Source: Sarcomyxa edulis
Lineage: Eukaryota; Basidiomycota; Agaricomycetes; Agaricales; Mycenaceae
Assembly (NCBI GenBank): GCA_009761415.1
Contig: QUOL01000026.1
Location: forward strand, 221,612 to 285,611
DNA: 64,000 nt
Direction: 5' to 3'
The translations under genes and the position numbers were made by a program. Of the stretch, positions 1 through 12,749 are shown in pieces (positions within the stretch are counted from its first letter, which is position 1; each line of letters opens with the position of its first letter). The notes under the pieces were generated by a model. That model made no database searches. It had not been told where the DNA came from and worked only from the letters and a program-made list of their open reading frames with translations.

Positions 1-2
1 AG

Positions 3-2014
3 GTCAAACTTGCTCAATGCGCATATCCCAAGGGCAAAGGCAAGAAACCCCAAACCCGCTCTATCCTACCTGGTTACAAGCTCGTGAACAGCAGCCGCCA
101 TCCCGATCCGAACTCAGAGACTGGTCTCAAAATTGAACCTGATGTCTGCATGTACCCGGACAGTGTCGACACCACTCTTCATCCTACCCAGTTTGACAAG
201 GCTGCACTGTGGATGGAGTTCAAGTCTGACGATACACAAGACCCATTCAACGACGAAGGAACCTTATTGCGTCATTCGAAACGGAGAGATTCATGCAGGG
301 GCCAACTGGTCAGCTATGCTACCGAACTCTGCTCTCGTCAACATCGACTCTTTGCTTTCTCGATCTATCTCGGCGATCCTTGGGTCCGCTTCATCCTCTG
401 GGATCGCTCTGGAGCTATAGTGACGAGACGATTCAACTTCCGAGAGGACGGCAATCTACTAGCCGAGTTCTTCTGGCGATTCTCACATCTTTCGGACGAA
501 GAACGCGGAATGGATCCTACAGTCTCTCTTGCGACGAGCGAGGAGGCGAAGATTGCCAAAGAGAAACTGTCACGTTGGAAGAACACTCAAGAACGACCTG
601 TCTACAAGTTCCTTGTGCCAGACAACAAGAAAGGGATGCGCGAATTCCTCGCGTGGGGCTCCATGGCCAACGCAGACTCTATGATAGGAAGAGCCACACG
701 AGCGTATCCCGTTTACGAGGTCGCCACCAATAAGGTGATGTTTTTGAAGGATTCATGGCGTTCCTATGAGGAAGGGATGCTGAAGGAGTCGGATACGTTG
801 AAGATACTGAATAAGGCAGGCGTTCGATATGTCCCGAAATTTGTATGCGGTGATGACCTAGGTCATGAGACGAGGACCGATACTTTTGTGACGAGCAAGT
901 GGCGGATCGGGAAAGGCACGCTAAGGCCCCGAAAGCACAATCGCTTTGTAGAGGACTGCGTTGGGATGCCTCTCAAAAGTTTCCGTTCTACGAAGCAGTT
1001 CATGACGGTCGTATATCATGCCTTCCTAGGTGAGCTTGATATTACCTCTGTTATCGGAACGTACTGATGGGCATTTCTGCAGCCCATGAAGATGCGTACA
1101 CCAAGTGCGGTCTGTTACACCGGGATATCAGTGCCCCGAATATCCTTATCGATGAGAATGGTAATGGAATTCTGAACGATTGGGATTATGCGAGGACTGT
1201 CGAGGGTATCGAGAGTGGACCTCGACAGCAGGATCGCACGGTGAGTCCACGAAATTTCATGACATTGCATGACGCTGATGCCATTGTTCCTCTTCTATAG
1301 GGGACTTGGCCATTCCTCTCGTCTGCCCTCCTCCAGAACCCGAAGAAACCGCACAAAGTTCAAGACGACATGGAGTCTTTTATTCACGTGGTCACCTACC
1401 ACGGTCTCCGGTATATGGAACACAACCAGCCTCACAAGGTTGCCCCTATGATGGAAGCTCTTTTTGACGAGTATCGTGTAGATGGGGAAGGGAACGATGT
1501 CGGTGGAAACAACAAGTATGCGAACTTCTTAAGCCGCCAGATCATCACGAGAACCTTTGCTTTCGACTTTCCCCCCTTGACTCTATGGCTCGACTCTGCA
1601 TTCGATCTTGTGCAGGCCTGGATACTCAGGAACCTGACAATGAGAATAGGTGGCGAAGTATCGGAAGACACTCCTACCACCCCCTTCGACAACCACGAGA
1701 CCTTGCGGCGAATATGGGAAGACTGCATCGCACAGCCGAATTGGCCTGACAAAGACAGGACCCACGACCAACTGGACGCAGCTCGGAAGAAGGCTGCAGC
1801 GTTGGCCGCAGCGATGGCTGATGCTAACGCTGAAGCAGATTCTCCAAGTCAATCTCGGGCATCGAAGAGAACACGCGATGACGGCGAAGAGGATGCTGAG
1901 GTCGAACGACCGACCACACCGAAACGACATAGGACGCTGGATAAACCGACAGCCAGGTCCAGGACCCCCTCTAGATCGGAGAGCAAGAACCGTCGATCCA
2001 CAAGGTTGAAGTAG
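3..2014 (+). CDS. FunK1-type fungal protein kinase, copy 1 (5' truncated by the window edge)
   Basis: Fungal-specific FunK1 family, predicted Ser/Thr kinase. The window opens on the acceptor AG of an intron, so the first exon lies outside; exon 3-1029 continues in the same frame as the second exon of copies 2 and 3. Exons: 3-1029, 1083-1240, 1301-2014, with introns of 53 and 60 nt. The catalytic loop reads LLHRDISAPNILIDENGNG, with HRD aspartate and NILID, followed by NDWDYAR in place of the usual DFG. The C-terminal tail is basic and Ser/Arg/Thr-rich, like a nuclear localisation region. Intron positions match copies 2 and 3 exactly. The reading frame is intact, so it is probably functional. 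The missing N-terminus should be about 101 residues, judging from the other copies. Confidence 0.9.
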
Positions 2015-2291
2015 GTAGACGACCTTGATCACGCAGTACATTCTACGCATACACATATGTACATTATTTTCATCATTTTCGAGCGTAGAGCTATACCTAT
2101 ATGCGCTATAATAATACTAACGCACTGATTTACATCCTGAGCGTGCGGATTGCTGGCACTCCGGAAGTACTTTTGACTCAAATCATCCTCGTCCTCCACG
2201 CCATCTTATGAAGAAATTGAGTTTGTTAGCACTTGATCTCGTATACATCTACATCTATTCAATGATAGGGCTAACCAGCGCCAAATGTTCC

Positions 2292-3715
2292 TCATTGATA
2301 AATCGTGATAGACGCAAAATCGAAATAAGCATCCGTAAACCCAGACGGATTGTTGTTGACGAAGTCTAGTAGAGGTGCAGTCAGTTGGACCGTTGATCAT
2401 GGTGGAGTTCTCTAAATCACGCACCGACGCAAGTGGATGGGCAAGTTGTCAAGAAGTAGACGTTCCCGGCCCAATCCCCACCTGTTTCGGATGGAGAAGG
2501 ACGATCAGCGATGGCACTCGATGTAGTTGAGGAGAAGAAAGGTACATACAGAGAGTGAGATCCACGATGATGTTGTGTTGATCAAAGTGCTCCGTAAGAT
2601 CACAGCTGGTATTTGGGAACAATGCTGATGGCGTTCCCTGGATAGGAATCAGAACATTCAGTATATCTCGAAAAAGGAACACGAGGGCTCGAATTTTCAC
2701 CCAGTTATCAGTATCGACAGTAGGGGATCCCTCAAAGACATCAGGAGGTACAGTTGAGTCAGTGCGAGACCAGAACCAGATTTTGATGAAAGACGTTGTG
2801 CGCTCCATGGCGTACCTAATGATTTTATCATAAGGATAGGAAAGACATTCGCAATGCAGCAAACTTACCATCCGCCTCCGTTATCGTTAAATGTCGGTCC
2901 ATAGCTGCGTGCGTCATTCAATAGAACACCGCATCCCGCGTTACCAGTGGCTGCTCCATCACAATTGTCTCCTGTCGCAGTTCTACGAGGATTTAAGTAG
3001 TTTGATCTGTGATAGGAAGACGATATTTACCCAGTCATGTCGCGCGAGTCAGGCATGGTACATCCTGTGAGGAGTCCACTGAATAAATTAGCAAACTCAG
3101 AGAAAGTAGAAGACAAACCCGCGTCAGTATGGAGAACAGCGCCGTTCGGTCCTTGATCGTTGACCCCCTCGAGAATATCGACTTCTCCCTGAATGCAAAG
3201 AACTAAGGACCGACATTCAAGTAAAAAATAAATTATGCTTACCCCAGTCGGCCAATTCGCTTCATTTGTTTCCCAGACGGCAGGCCACGTACCACACCCT
3301 TGTGGCATGTGTCTGATATTGAATCTGCGAGAGGTAAACCAACGAGAACGATAAGCTAAGGGACTGTTCGAAGAGAGAAGGAATAATATACGCACACCGC
3401 AACGTGCGTAGTGTACACATCGTTTGAACGAATCCTGACTGAATTCCTACCAGGGCCGTTTGGATCGAGGATGGTGGTATCATCAGCACGTAGGATGAAT
3501 GCGTCATCAGACGCGTATGAGAGATTCTGGGCGACGGCTGTGGGCATGTCGACGTAGTTGACGCGTCCGTTTGTAGGGTCCGGAATGGCTTCCCAGTTGA
3601 ACGAGGAGAAAAAATCGGGGCCTACGACGCTTTGTGAGACGGAGTATGTAGCTGCTAGTCCATGTCCGGCAAAGTAGAGGATGGTCAGAGCGATGAACAT
3701 GGTAGGAAAGGTCAT
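2292..3715 (-). CDS. Secreted glycoside hydrolase family 16 (endo-beta-1,3(4)-glucanase-like)
   Basis: A nine-exon gene: 3396-3715, 3243-3324, 3119-3188, 3031-3064, 2869-2982, 2701-2815, 2550-2637, 2425-2481, 2292-2365. It sums to 318 codons (317 aa) with all phases consistent. A hydrophobic N-terminus (residues about 5-22, FIALTILYFAGHGLAA) suggests a signal peptide. The catalytic motif GEVDILEGVND lies at residues 135-145; E136 is the expected nucleophile and E141 the acid/base of the GH16 ExDxxE signature. HMPQGCGTWPAVWE precedes it and a C-terminal FVNNNPSGF segment is typical of the basidiomycete subfamily. It probably acts outside the cell on beta-glucans, in wall remodelling or biomass breakdown. 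It is tail-to-tail with the FunK1 gene. The substrate cannot be fixed from sequence. Confidence 0.93.
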
Positions 3716-5145
3716 GATGCTCGAACGACAGTGGAGTGGGCACTAGGAGGTCCACCGTACACGATTTATAAACTTGTGGGACAGGTACCATCTGCAACAT
3801 CGGTACCTTCAAAACAAGATGGAAGGTCTGTCGCTGCGTTCAATCACAGGCACGCATGTCAAGGGTATACATTCCAACGAATGATGGACGGGCTATGGAT
3901 ACAAAGCGCATTCTTATAGGACGTATTGCGGCGCGAAGATAGGGAAGCGGAACTTTTTTTTGGCGAAGGTTCTTTGACATAGACCTAGTAAAAGTCCGGT
4001 TGCGTGGCATAAGCAACTAACGTGAGAGGAGCTCGCAGAGGAACAGCACGTCTAGAAGGTCGAGAGAAATCTGTTCGTCAGTCCTCTTCAATGTGAAGCG
4101 GGGGCTTACTTCGAGATGTTGAAACCAGTCTCATTTTGTACTCTTGCGGGCTCTAAATTTAGCAACGCCATTCCACCTAGAACGTGATGATACGTGCACC
4201 ATACACATCTCTCGGAATATCTGCGGAATGAGTCGAATTGAGAGCGATCTTTCAGAAGAAGTCGTGTCAGGACGTTTCAGAGTTGGACATCGTCGTTGAG
4301 AGACTGGAGGATGAGAGGTTAGAACGTCAGTAAAGCGATTTGGAGACATCTACAAAAAAAGAAAGTCCATAGTAGAGCGTGCCTTCGTCTGCGACGGAAG
4401 ACCCTATTGACCTGATCTTTGAAGATTCAGGCGCGCCTGGCAAGTGCGTACAGCTCAGTCGATCACTCGACTCGGGTCCGATAGAGGAGTGATTTTGAAA
4501 GATGAGGTGTTACAAAAGCGCTTGGAAAAGAGAAGATTTTCTGGGAATTTTGATCAGTCGCAGCTCGCCGTGCTGAGGTTTTCAGATGGTGAAATTCAGA
4601 TGGTTTATAGGATCAAATGGCTACAAAAGACTTGAGTATGCCAGTATGCGACTCGAAGTCATGAGCACCCGGATCTGGTTCATTGATTCCACGATCTGCA
4701 GTCTTATCGACTTTTAGATGGGAGTCGCTCGCAAGGAGGTGATGACCGACCAGAACGAGAGTTACAGAGATGGGACTCGGGGAAGAAAGGTCGATGGGCA
4801 TGATGTTGGAATCTCAAGTTGACGAGGTTGAGTCCGGTCTTGGTGTCGCGACTCGGACTCGGACTTCCCGGACTTCCTCCTAGTCTCTTTCCCTCTTCTT
4901 CCTGGTACTCACCTGCACCGCCGTTCACAATCTTTTGAGGTTCTGACAATCATTGCTAAATTCATCGTTTCGTGCGTAGAGAAACAATCCGTCATTGACC
5001 GAAGAAATTACTCTTTTGAGCCTTGACGTGTCGAACTTTCCTGAACCCTGCTCTTGACGGACTCTAGCGAACACAATTCAGTCCAGCTCCCCTCCTACGT
5101 ATACTATGCTTACCCCCAGATCCAAATGAGTTTGGGGATAATTGA
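3716..5145. other. Intergenic, no gene recognised
   Basis: Only short open frames, none with a family signature or a splice-consistent extension. The part next to 3715 should contain the GH16 promoter. Confidence 0.6.
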
Positions 5146-5331
5146 CACCTCGTTCGATCGGAGGTCTTCAACGCGCCAATTGAAGAAATCCTCGCAGTCG
5201 GCGCTTTCCTGTCCGGTCTCCTCCTCAGGAGCGATTTTGAATATCTACGTGATCAAGAGAGGAGACTCGCTGGGGAAGTTGGTGTTGATATTGCGCGGAA
5301 AATGCTCCCTGACCGGAATGCCCGAATGTGA
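5146..5331 (+). pseudogene. Decayed C-terminal remnant of an F-box protein gene
   Basis: One frame reads about 61 codons, starting LVRSEVFNAPIEEIL and containing AFLSGLL, then RDQERRLAGEVGVDIARKM before a stop. This resembles the C-terminus of the intact F-box gene at 8491-10138 (AAFLSGLF, then REQERSLALEVGVDVVRTM). The frame is closed upstream by a TGA, and I found no F-box or body of the protein nearby. A truncated relic is more likely than a small gene. Confidence 0.6.
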
Positions 5332-5871
5332 GTCTCGTTCTTTGTTCCTATCGATCTCATCATCAATCGGAATTTCTCGTAGTCGCTCAATTCACTTCGG
5401 TGTTTCCCTCGTCAAGTCTTGATGTTTTGCGGTCTTAGCCTATTCGATAGGGAACCTTGTTGGAATCTTAACTCTCTCACTCCCTCTGGATCTGACCTCG
5501 TCGTATCGATTGTCGTTCTGTGCTGATGATACGATCGGCCCTAGCTAGGTTCGGACTCGTGCGTTCCTACCTCTTCTTTGTGATTCCCGCTCAAGGGGTG
5601 AGTATCATTAGGTGATTTGCGGGGTTGAGCTTCACTGCGTGTTTGTAGCAGTGTATGTATGGCCTGCGCGATGCATTTGCCTCCGCAACTAGATCACAGC
5701 GAGCCACTACAGTCCTCTGTATCGCTGCGTTTGTTGCCTACGTATGCAATCAAGCTTCATCAAATTTCAACAAATATCCGATCTGTAAAAGTTGTTCGGA
5801 GGGCTCAGAGAGTCCTCCAACTCTTCACAGCATCGATTACTCGCATTACTCTACTACCCGACCTATCGTCT

Positions 5872-6786
5872 CTATATCGTAGTGGGAAGCGCCTCCAAAC
5901 AACCCTTGATATCACGAAGCGTATTCACTTTATTATAATTCCTTCGCCCACACCTACACTTGGCCGCCCAACACACTATCGTCTCGGGCCATTCCTCCAT
6001 ATCCACACTACACAAAACATCCCCCATAGGCCTCCGATCCATCTCCAAAAACATCGCCATCTTCAACTCCCGCCACGTATGGTTATCAATCTCCTGCCCA
6101 CACGCACAATGTGGGAGACTCGAGTTACCCAGATCGAATTCTTCTTCGCTGTCGATTTTTCGTTTGAACATGTCACGACGCCTCCGATGCAGGTTCAACA
6201 GATTCAAGAGGTCGATGGAACGAAGGCGCTGCAGTGTTTCGTGGTGTTCTTCATCATACAACGATAGACGAAGAGTATACTTCGAGGCCAGTTTCGCTTC
6301 TTCCTCCCATCCGAACCGTGTCGCAACCGCATACAACTTTAACGGCTCTTCCAAAAACGAAGGCGCCGTTATACTAGCCCGAATCGCACCAAGCGGACCC
6401 GGTGCATCCCATCGCTCAGCCAGATTTGCTAAATCCTCTACATCCTCGTACGTCTCCAATCTCGATGCCTTCAGCCCACTCACCATCCTCAATATTCTAT
6501 CTAGTACGACATCCTTCACATCGATCGGTATGGGTGCTGCAATGTTGGTACCTGTGGAGAACATACTTCGGAACATGCCACAGGTATTGCGAAGCGTAAA
6601 CGATGGGACGCGGTATAACGTTCCTTCGATGGACGACAGGACCACATCTGCTTCTGCTGAATCGAATGGCGCTCGGTATTCTGGGGAGTTTGAGATGGAG
6701 CTCGAGCTCGAGTCGGTGATAGGTGACGTAGGGTCTGCTTGGCTTGAACTAGCCATGTCGCGGATGTTTGTAGTGGGATGCGTCAA
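5872..6786 (-). CDS. BTB/POZ domain protein (Agaricomycete type)
   Basis: Single-exon frame of 304 aa. A Ser-rich leader (residues 12-35) precedes a fungal BTB/POZ fold at about residues 38-150: DSAEADVVLSSIEGTLYRVP, then LRNTCGMFRSMF. BTB domains of this kind mediate dimerisation and may recruit Cul3-type ligases, but no adaptor function is proven here. The C-terminal part holds two Cys-rich stretches, HCACGQ and CRCGRR, which might bind a metal. The start could instead be the Met at 6753 (MASSSQAD). A partial, decayed copy of the gene and its upstream DNA lies at 12.75-13.2 kb. The long plus-strand frames across this gene are its antisense. Confidence 0.85.
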   Translation of the reverse strand: MTHPTTNIRDMASSSQADPTSPITDSSSSSISNSPEYRAPFDSAEADVVLSSIEGTLYRVPSFTLRNTCGMFRSMFSTGTNIAAPIPIDVKDVVLDRILRMVSGLKASRLETYEDVEDLANLAERWDAPGPLGAIRASITAPSFLEEPLKLYAVATRFGWEEEAKLASKYTLRLSLYDEEHHETLQRLRSIDLLNLLNLHRRRRDMFKRKIDSEEEFDLGNSSLPHCACGQEIDNHTWRELKMAMFLEMDRRPMGDVLCSVDMEEWPETIVCWAAKCRCGRRNYNKVNTLRDIKGCLEALPTTI

Positions 6787-8490
6787 CGAGTTTCTAGTCG
6801 CAGAGTGTAGCGTGCAGCGTGTAAGACGCGTGTATTCTGGGATTGGCGGAACGATTGGGGAATAAGAAAAAGGGGCGAGGTCGGTAAGGTACGCATTCTG
6901 ACTTACCCTATTCCCAGTCTTTATATCTCCCCCACCTCAACCTCGACATACCACATCTCTCCGATCCTTTCGTACCAGATGATTGCCGTCCCATTCCATT
7001 TCTGCAGCAGGTCCTCGGTGATATAAGTGGGTCATTAACGAAACACTCAGCAAAGTCCATAAATATGCAGGATTGTCGCAGGCCAACACACCCACTGTGT
7101 CGCAGATCCAAGTGGGTCACGATCTTCGTGATTCAAGTTGGATCGTGAGTGATGTATACTGTCAACTTATCGTTCATCTGCCGTCGGCTTCCAATCGATA
7201 TCATGACGATGGTGGCTTCTCCGCCCTGAAGCCGGTTATTTTCAGACGTCCGTCATGATATTATCACGGACTACTCTCATCGTCCGAGCATCAACGGAGT
7301 TTCTGACAAGCGTAGAATCCAAAGCGAACACACTTCGAGCCTCGAGGATGCCTCGAGGCAGATTGTCGTGTCTACGACATGCTTTATCTTCGCATGCCAT
7401 CTAGATGCGAAAGGGCAGTGTCGAGGAGACGATTGCCGTTTTCAGAAAATCTTACTAACACAGATGCCCATCTACTTCAGCGAGCTGGTGATTGGGAGCT
7501 CGAGCAATACGGTCTACTTGCGTCCTGAAACGAGTTCAAGAGATCATGTGAACGCGTCGAAACTGCACGAGGATGAAGTCTGGAGCAGTGAGTTTTCTGT
7601 CTTGGAAGCGAGGTCTCGTGCTGCTGTCTTTTATCCTTAGACCTATGTTTAAATCAATGTCATAGATATATCTGAGGTCTATAGGAAGTCAGCCATCGAT
7701 CTTTTGTTATCGAAGACCAGTGAGCATGTAATATCTTTCTCATCCGACGCTCACATCCACCCTCAAAAAGACATATGTATAGAGGTATTGTCTGGTACGC
7801 TCTCTCCGAGACAAGGCTCTGAATCACGACGGGATTCAGATATTTACGACTTTGTAGAGTCTCTGATCTCGCTGGTGAGGAGAGAAATTAAATCTCAACC
7901 ATAGGTCCATCACGGTGTTCAAGGTCATGCACGGTGCCACTCCTAGCCATTGCCTAGCCACTTGGCAAGTCGCGATCGGCCGTCGTCGGCATTGGTATTT
8001 GCGCGTATTGTTCACTTTTTTTTTGTTTCAATGTCAAGATCAAGTTGAGATCAAGTCAAGATTAATACGCGAGTTACTTATGGTTTCGTTCTACGAGTCC
8101 TTGACTAAGACTGGTTGTTTGTCTGTAGACTTCTATTCAAATACAATCCCCGCATTGAACGACCTGCAACAATCTGAGGCATTTTTCGCGTGACGCGTCA
8201 TTCTCAAGACGTGCTGAAGCTGCTGGAAACAAACGACACAGAAGGACTATTATATATACATCCTACGAGGGGTACGGATTCAGAGGCCAGTCCTAGGAGA
8301 GAGGTAGTGAAGATACTGACAAGTTCTTCCCAATTGGAACAGTTGGTTGACGGAGTAAAACCGCGAAACATCAAAATTTGGCGAGGCACCGATGGAACAC
8401 CGAAACGAGCGACTATGACATCGGGTCAATATGATAATACGTGGGGTATATAGGTGCGTGGCGAGATAGACTCACATTGAGGCATTCCGT
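6787..8490. other. BTB upstream region and unassigned sequence
   Basis: 6890-7120 resembles the DNA at 13050-13215 and probably contains the BTB promoter. 7300-8460 has several plus-strand frames of 60-92 codons with no recognisable domain; I could not join them into a convincing gene. It may be gene debris. Confidence 0.5.
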
Positions 8491-10138
8491 TCAAAACATT
8501 GTCCGCACGACGTCAACGCCTACTTCCAGTGCTAAACTCCTCTCTTGCTCCCGAACTTGAGAGAAAACCTCGAGAAGAAAAGACACTTGGTACCAAGAAT
8601 CTGCGTCTCGATTCCAATCTGCGACTTGGAGACCGCTCAACTGCAGTCCTGGGAAGAGACCAGACAGGAAAGCGGCGGCTTCGATGGGCTCTTTGATTGG
8701 GGAGTCGTAGACGTCAAATTGCCCGAGATAGTGACCACAAAATTTTCCTCCAGGTTTAACGCGACGATAATCATCAGGGATACGTCGCGCATCGATGGCG
8801 AGTCCAAGATTCTCCAGGTGCGGGCAGTGAATTGCGAATGGGATGAGGCCGCTAAGAGTGATTTTGCTATCATGAATACGCCTTTCCCCTGATACGAAGA
8901 CCAGAGAAACCAACTTCGGCCATGCCAAGGCCATGTCGCTAAGCAAAGCATCATCGAAACCGAATTCGCAGTTCATGTCGATGGACACGGATTTCAGATT
9001 CTTGAGCTTAAGAAGAGGCAGAATGTTGGCCGGCGTGATGATGGGAATGTGGATTTGGGGCCAAGGTGCGTGTATAGCTATGGCTACGGATTCAAGAGCC
9101 GCCTCGGCTGGGTGGTCGGAAAGCGTCTGGAGAAAGTCCTGTAGATCGGCAGATGTAGAGCGGTGGCATATATTGAACTGGACATGTCGTAGATGCGTGG
9201 ATGTGATCAGCTTCAATAGTGAGTCGGCATGGTTAATGTTGTGTATTATGATCGTGAGGTCGGATAGGGAAGGGAAACCTAGTGTATGGAGATAAATGGA
9301 AGGATCAAAGGTTATCGTAACCTCGAGAACCACCAGGGATATAAGGGGTGCAAGGGCAAGGAGTGAGGACTCGTCGAGAGCGAAATCAATGAGCTTGAAT
9401 TCTCGAAGACGAGGTAGCTCCAATGATCCATGGAAGGGGTTACGAGAGAGCAGGGGCTTGTGTATGGGGAGCAGAGACAGGGACTCAAGACACGGTGTCG
9501 AGTACCTAAGAGTGTTTATGATATCCAGGACTCTATCCTTGTTGACAGTAGAACTTTTCCGCAACCTAATGGTTAACCGAAGGGTTTTGGTGCTCAAAAA
9601 AAGCGAGAGGTAGGGTAAGATTCGATCATGTTGAGATTCCACACACTTGACTCTGGGAAGTAGAGGAGCTGGCAAGCGATAGACACTCAAATTGTGCAAA
9701 AACTGGGCGCTGGGGATGTCGACGTTTACTTGATCAACAAACGGTGTTAGGGATTGGTCAAGAGTGATCTTTTTGATTCGATACGCGTAGAATTTGACCC
9801 GGACCCAATCCTGGGGCGTTGGTGGTCTTATAGTTGACTACATATACCGGTGAGCACAATGTGCTTTCAGGAATGAAGTAAAATTGGCGTACTTCGGAAG
9901 GTTGCCCAAATTCATAAACATCTGGTGGGAAACATCGCAGGAGAGGACCTAGACTAGATTGATGTCGCCAAAGTTCGTCGAGAGCAGGGTTTAAAAATGT
10001 TCGACACGTCAAGGCCAAAGACCTCAAAGTCAAAGACCATAGATCGGCCTCCGAGTTCCACCCTGAGTGCTCGTCAGCTTCCCCAAGAAAACCAGCGATG
10101 ATGCTCAAAACATCCAGAATTTCTAGACAGCGGTGCAT
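8491..10138 (-). CDS. F-box protein with LRR-like body
   Basis: Two exons, 9893-10138 and 8491-9837, separated by a 55-nt intron (GTACGC to TGTAG), give 530 aa. The start is Met 10138, because MHRCLEILDVLSIIAGFL is the typical opening of Agaricomycete F-box proteins; a longer upstream frame from 10234 is less likely. The F-box occupies about residues 1-45, ending at TCRTFLNPALDELWRH. A segment with TPQDWVRVKFYAYRIKKI follows, then a leucine-rich, LRR-like body (about residues 110-450). Such proteins are predicted substrate receptors of SCF ubiquitin ligases. The family is very large in mushrooms. The target is unknown. Confidence 0.88.
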
Positions 10139-10618
10139 CCAGTAACTAGTCGAGAAAAAAAGATCAAGGAGGAAGACGACGGGGAAGGAGACCTTGACGC
10201 GCCGCGATGGTTCACTTTTGGTTTTCCTACTCAAAACTCGGCTACCCGAGCCGATGATTATGTTCCTTCTTCACTATTCATTCCGATATACTTGACCTCG
10301 CTATAAGAGGTCTTCATCCATACGTAGAAAGCTTCGTATGCATACGGGTTCAACACATCCTGAATGAAACCTACGCGACATCACGGTACAACCAAGTGAT
10401 CTTATGATAGAGGCGACCGAGCGAACGAGAATCGTTCGAATCACCACCATACCCTTTCCATACGCAGTGGGAGGCAGTTTTGGACTTGAGACCTCGCGAT
10501 ACATGAAGGTTCAGTTGAACAATATGGAGCCCTTGAATATCAGTCATGAAAGAAAAGCTTGAAATGCGCATCAGGACTGTGACTTGCATACCAGGAGACA
10601 CTAAATATGCAGCTCTCC
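10139..10618. other. Intergenic, nothing recognised
   Basis: Short overlapping frames only. It lies between the F-box start and the stop of the next minus-strand gene. Confidence 0.5.
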
Positions 10619-11455
10619 CTATAACCGGGCACGTAACGGAGGCCTTTCATTTTTGGACTCGACAATCGAGGACTCGCCTCTGATGGGGTCTTGGTCCGTG
10701 GAAGACGAGGCCTCCGAGTCCGTGGAGAGTTCATCCTCTTCATCTACAATTGTATCAGATTGTTCGTTGTCTCCAGGAGAAGTCTCTGTCGTTTTCTGGT
10801 CCGGGTCTACGTCCGAGGATACAATCAGTCTATATGAGGTTACAGTATGCTCGAGGAGAACTTACCAGATACGATGTCTTCACCATTACCAGTGCGGTCT
10901 ACTGGTTCGGCGGCCAGCGCAGAAAGCAGGGGAATCTGCTCGAATCCACTCAGGTGCGGTGCCACTCTCGTCATCTGAAGTTGAACCGTCTGGAAGCTCG
11001 AAATCGGCATCTATATACGTGCGTAGAAGAAATTCTTTCTGAGCAGTCTATTGAGACAAAGAATGAGTCCTCTTACAGAAGTAGAATCCGCAGTCAACCA
11101 CCTTGAATCTGGCGGCGTTGAGTAAAGGTGCCAAGGTCGTCCAGGATCTATTTTGATGTTTCTAGGAAGGTTGAATGTTGTGGAAAGGAGTTCGCTCTGT
11201 GTAGACCGAGGGTATATGTTGTATACAGCAGTAACGCGAGATTTGAAGAATGAGACTGTCGAGTAACAGTAAGTAAGGTGGTGGTAGTCTCTGAAATATC
11301 GTGATGCACTCACGTGCATTGACAATGCGGCTCGAGCTTGAGGTCTGAGTGTTATATGAGTCGACAGTCGTAGTCCGAGTGGTATTGTTGTAATTGTTGC
11401 GATGATCCACGATGGGCCCGTTGTAGATAATCTGGTCCCCTCGAACATTATTCAC
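10619..11455 (-). CDS. Asn/Thr-rich small protein family, member 1 (5' end unresolved)
   Basis: Four phase-consistent exons: 11314-11455 (open further upstream), 11077-11255, 10866-11010, 10619-10806; introns of 58, 66 and 59 nt. The first exon encodes GVNNVRGDQIIYNG, then HRNNYNNTTRTTTVDSY, the family signature shared with genes at 14.6, 25 and 31 kb. The last exon is acidic (IVDEEDELSTDSEASSS) before a stop, as in the 31-kb member. The frame of exon 1 stays open upstream to about 11768 and repeats TTxxDSY segments, so the start is not fixed. Position 11455 marks only the beginning of the conserved motif. No known enzymatic domain is present. Confidence 0.55.
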
Positions 11456-12740
11456 GCCGGTCTCCTTCGCGTTACTGATGATCCGAACTTTGTAGGAATC
11501 GAAAGTGGAAAGCGCGGTATGGTAGGAATCGAGGGTAGTGGTCGTGGAGTTGGGTAAGCTGAAAGTTGAGGGTGCGGTTTGATAGGAATCGACGCTAGTC
11601 GTGGATTTGTGGAAATCTCGGATTGTTTCGGCGGGATATCCAACGACTTTTTTCCCAGTAGCACCGCTAGATATGACGATTCTGGAGGGAATGGTGTCTT
11701 TTCTATGCTTGCGGTCGTTCCTTGCATCTTCATCTTCGCCCTGAACAGCACTGAGTCCGATGGTGAGCTAAACATTGTCATCTTAGATGATATGTACTCA
11801 CTGGAAGGGCGACATGTCCCTACTTTCCGAGTACCAAGTGGGACGAAAAAAGGCCGTGGGAGACGATTGACGGTTGCAATGGGATCAACGATGCGCGTCT
11901 AAATGTCACATGGGGAGATGAGAACCCTGGCCAGGATGTTTCACCCACGAGGATCCTGCAAGCGCTGGCAGACCTGATACTCGGAGCTGCCAATATAAGC
12001 AAGTCGAGAACGAGCCATTCGATCAAGACCACAACGGCACACTTCAGGTCGTTCATAAGCACGGTAAGTCAAGTGCTGGTCGAGTAAGTTATCGTCATCT
12101 GGTTCATAGTACATACAACCAGCCACACGGAACGCAACAAGCTGTGATAAGAGTATTAGCATTAGATGTCTGGGCGGAAGCAGACGGCGTACATAGAGAA
12201 CGACAAACTTTTCTGGACACTAGAGACAGACGAGCTATAGGCTACCAAGACAATTTTCAAGGGAGTGAAGAAGTTTTGAAGGTAAAATGTCTCGTCATCG
12301 ACATTCCAGCAAGATCGATCTTGCAACGAACCCTCTCCGGTGACACCTCGACCTTCGCCTGTAGACATCTCCGTATTTTGCATATCTGTGATCGTCATTC
12401 CAAGCTGCGTAAGAGCTCTAGTAATGACTGGAATTTTAAGAGTTCTGAGGCTATCTCGGTTGTTGCCAAAAAAGCGCTGAAGTCGGCTAGTCGATGGCCG
12501 TCCTCGGAGGAGAGATAGCGAACAGCAGCGCTATATAACCCAAGAGTTCGAGTTAGTTACAAAGCCCAAATCGATCGCTGGCTGAGTAGCTCGGGTCGTT
12601 GCTGCTGTGCCGCTCTGGTCGGTCTGAGGAACAAGAATCGTAGTAGACCAAGAGGCAGGCGGAACGGTAATATTAGACACCAACTGCCAATAGTAGACAG
12701 TCGTTTGCAAAAGAAAAACATCCGAGTCGGTTGCGGTGAA
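11456..12740. other. Upstream extension of the Asn/Thr-rich gene, then unassigned DNA
   Basis: 11456-11768 on the minus strand is open in two frames: one continues the Asn/Thr-rich protein, the other is Pro-rich (PLPSIPTIPRFPLSIPTK). I could not decide which is used. 11780-12740 has no convincing gene. Confidence 0.4.
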
Positions 12741-12749
12741 GCACTGCCA

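Noticed and set aside
5959..6865. Long plus-strand frame opposite the BTB gene
   Set aside because: It is the antisense of a clearly coding gene.
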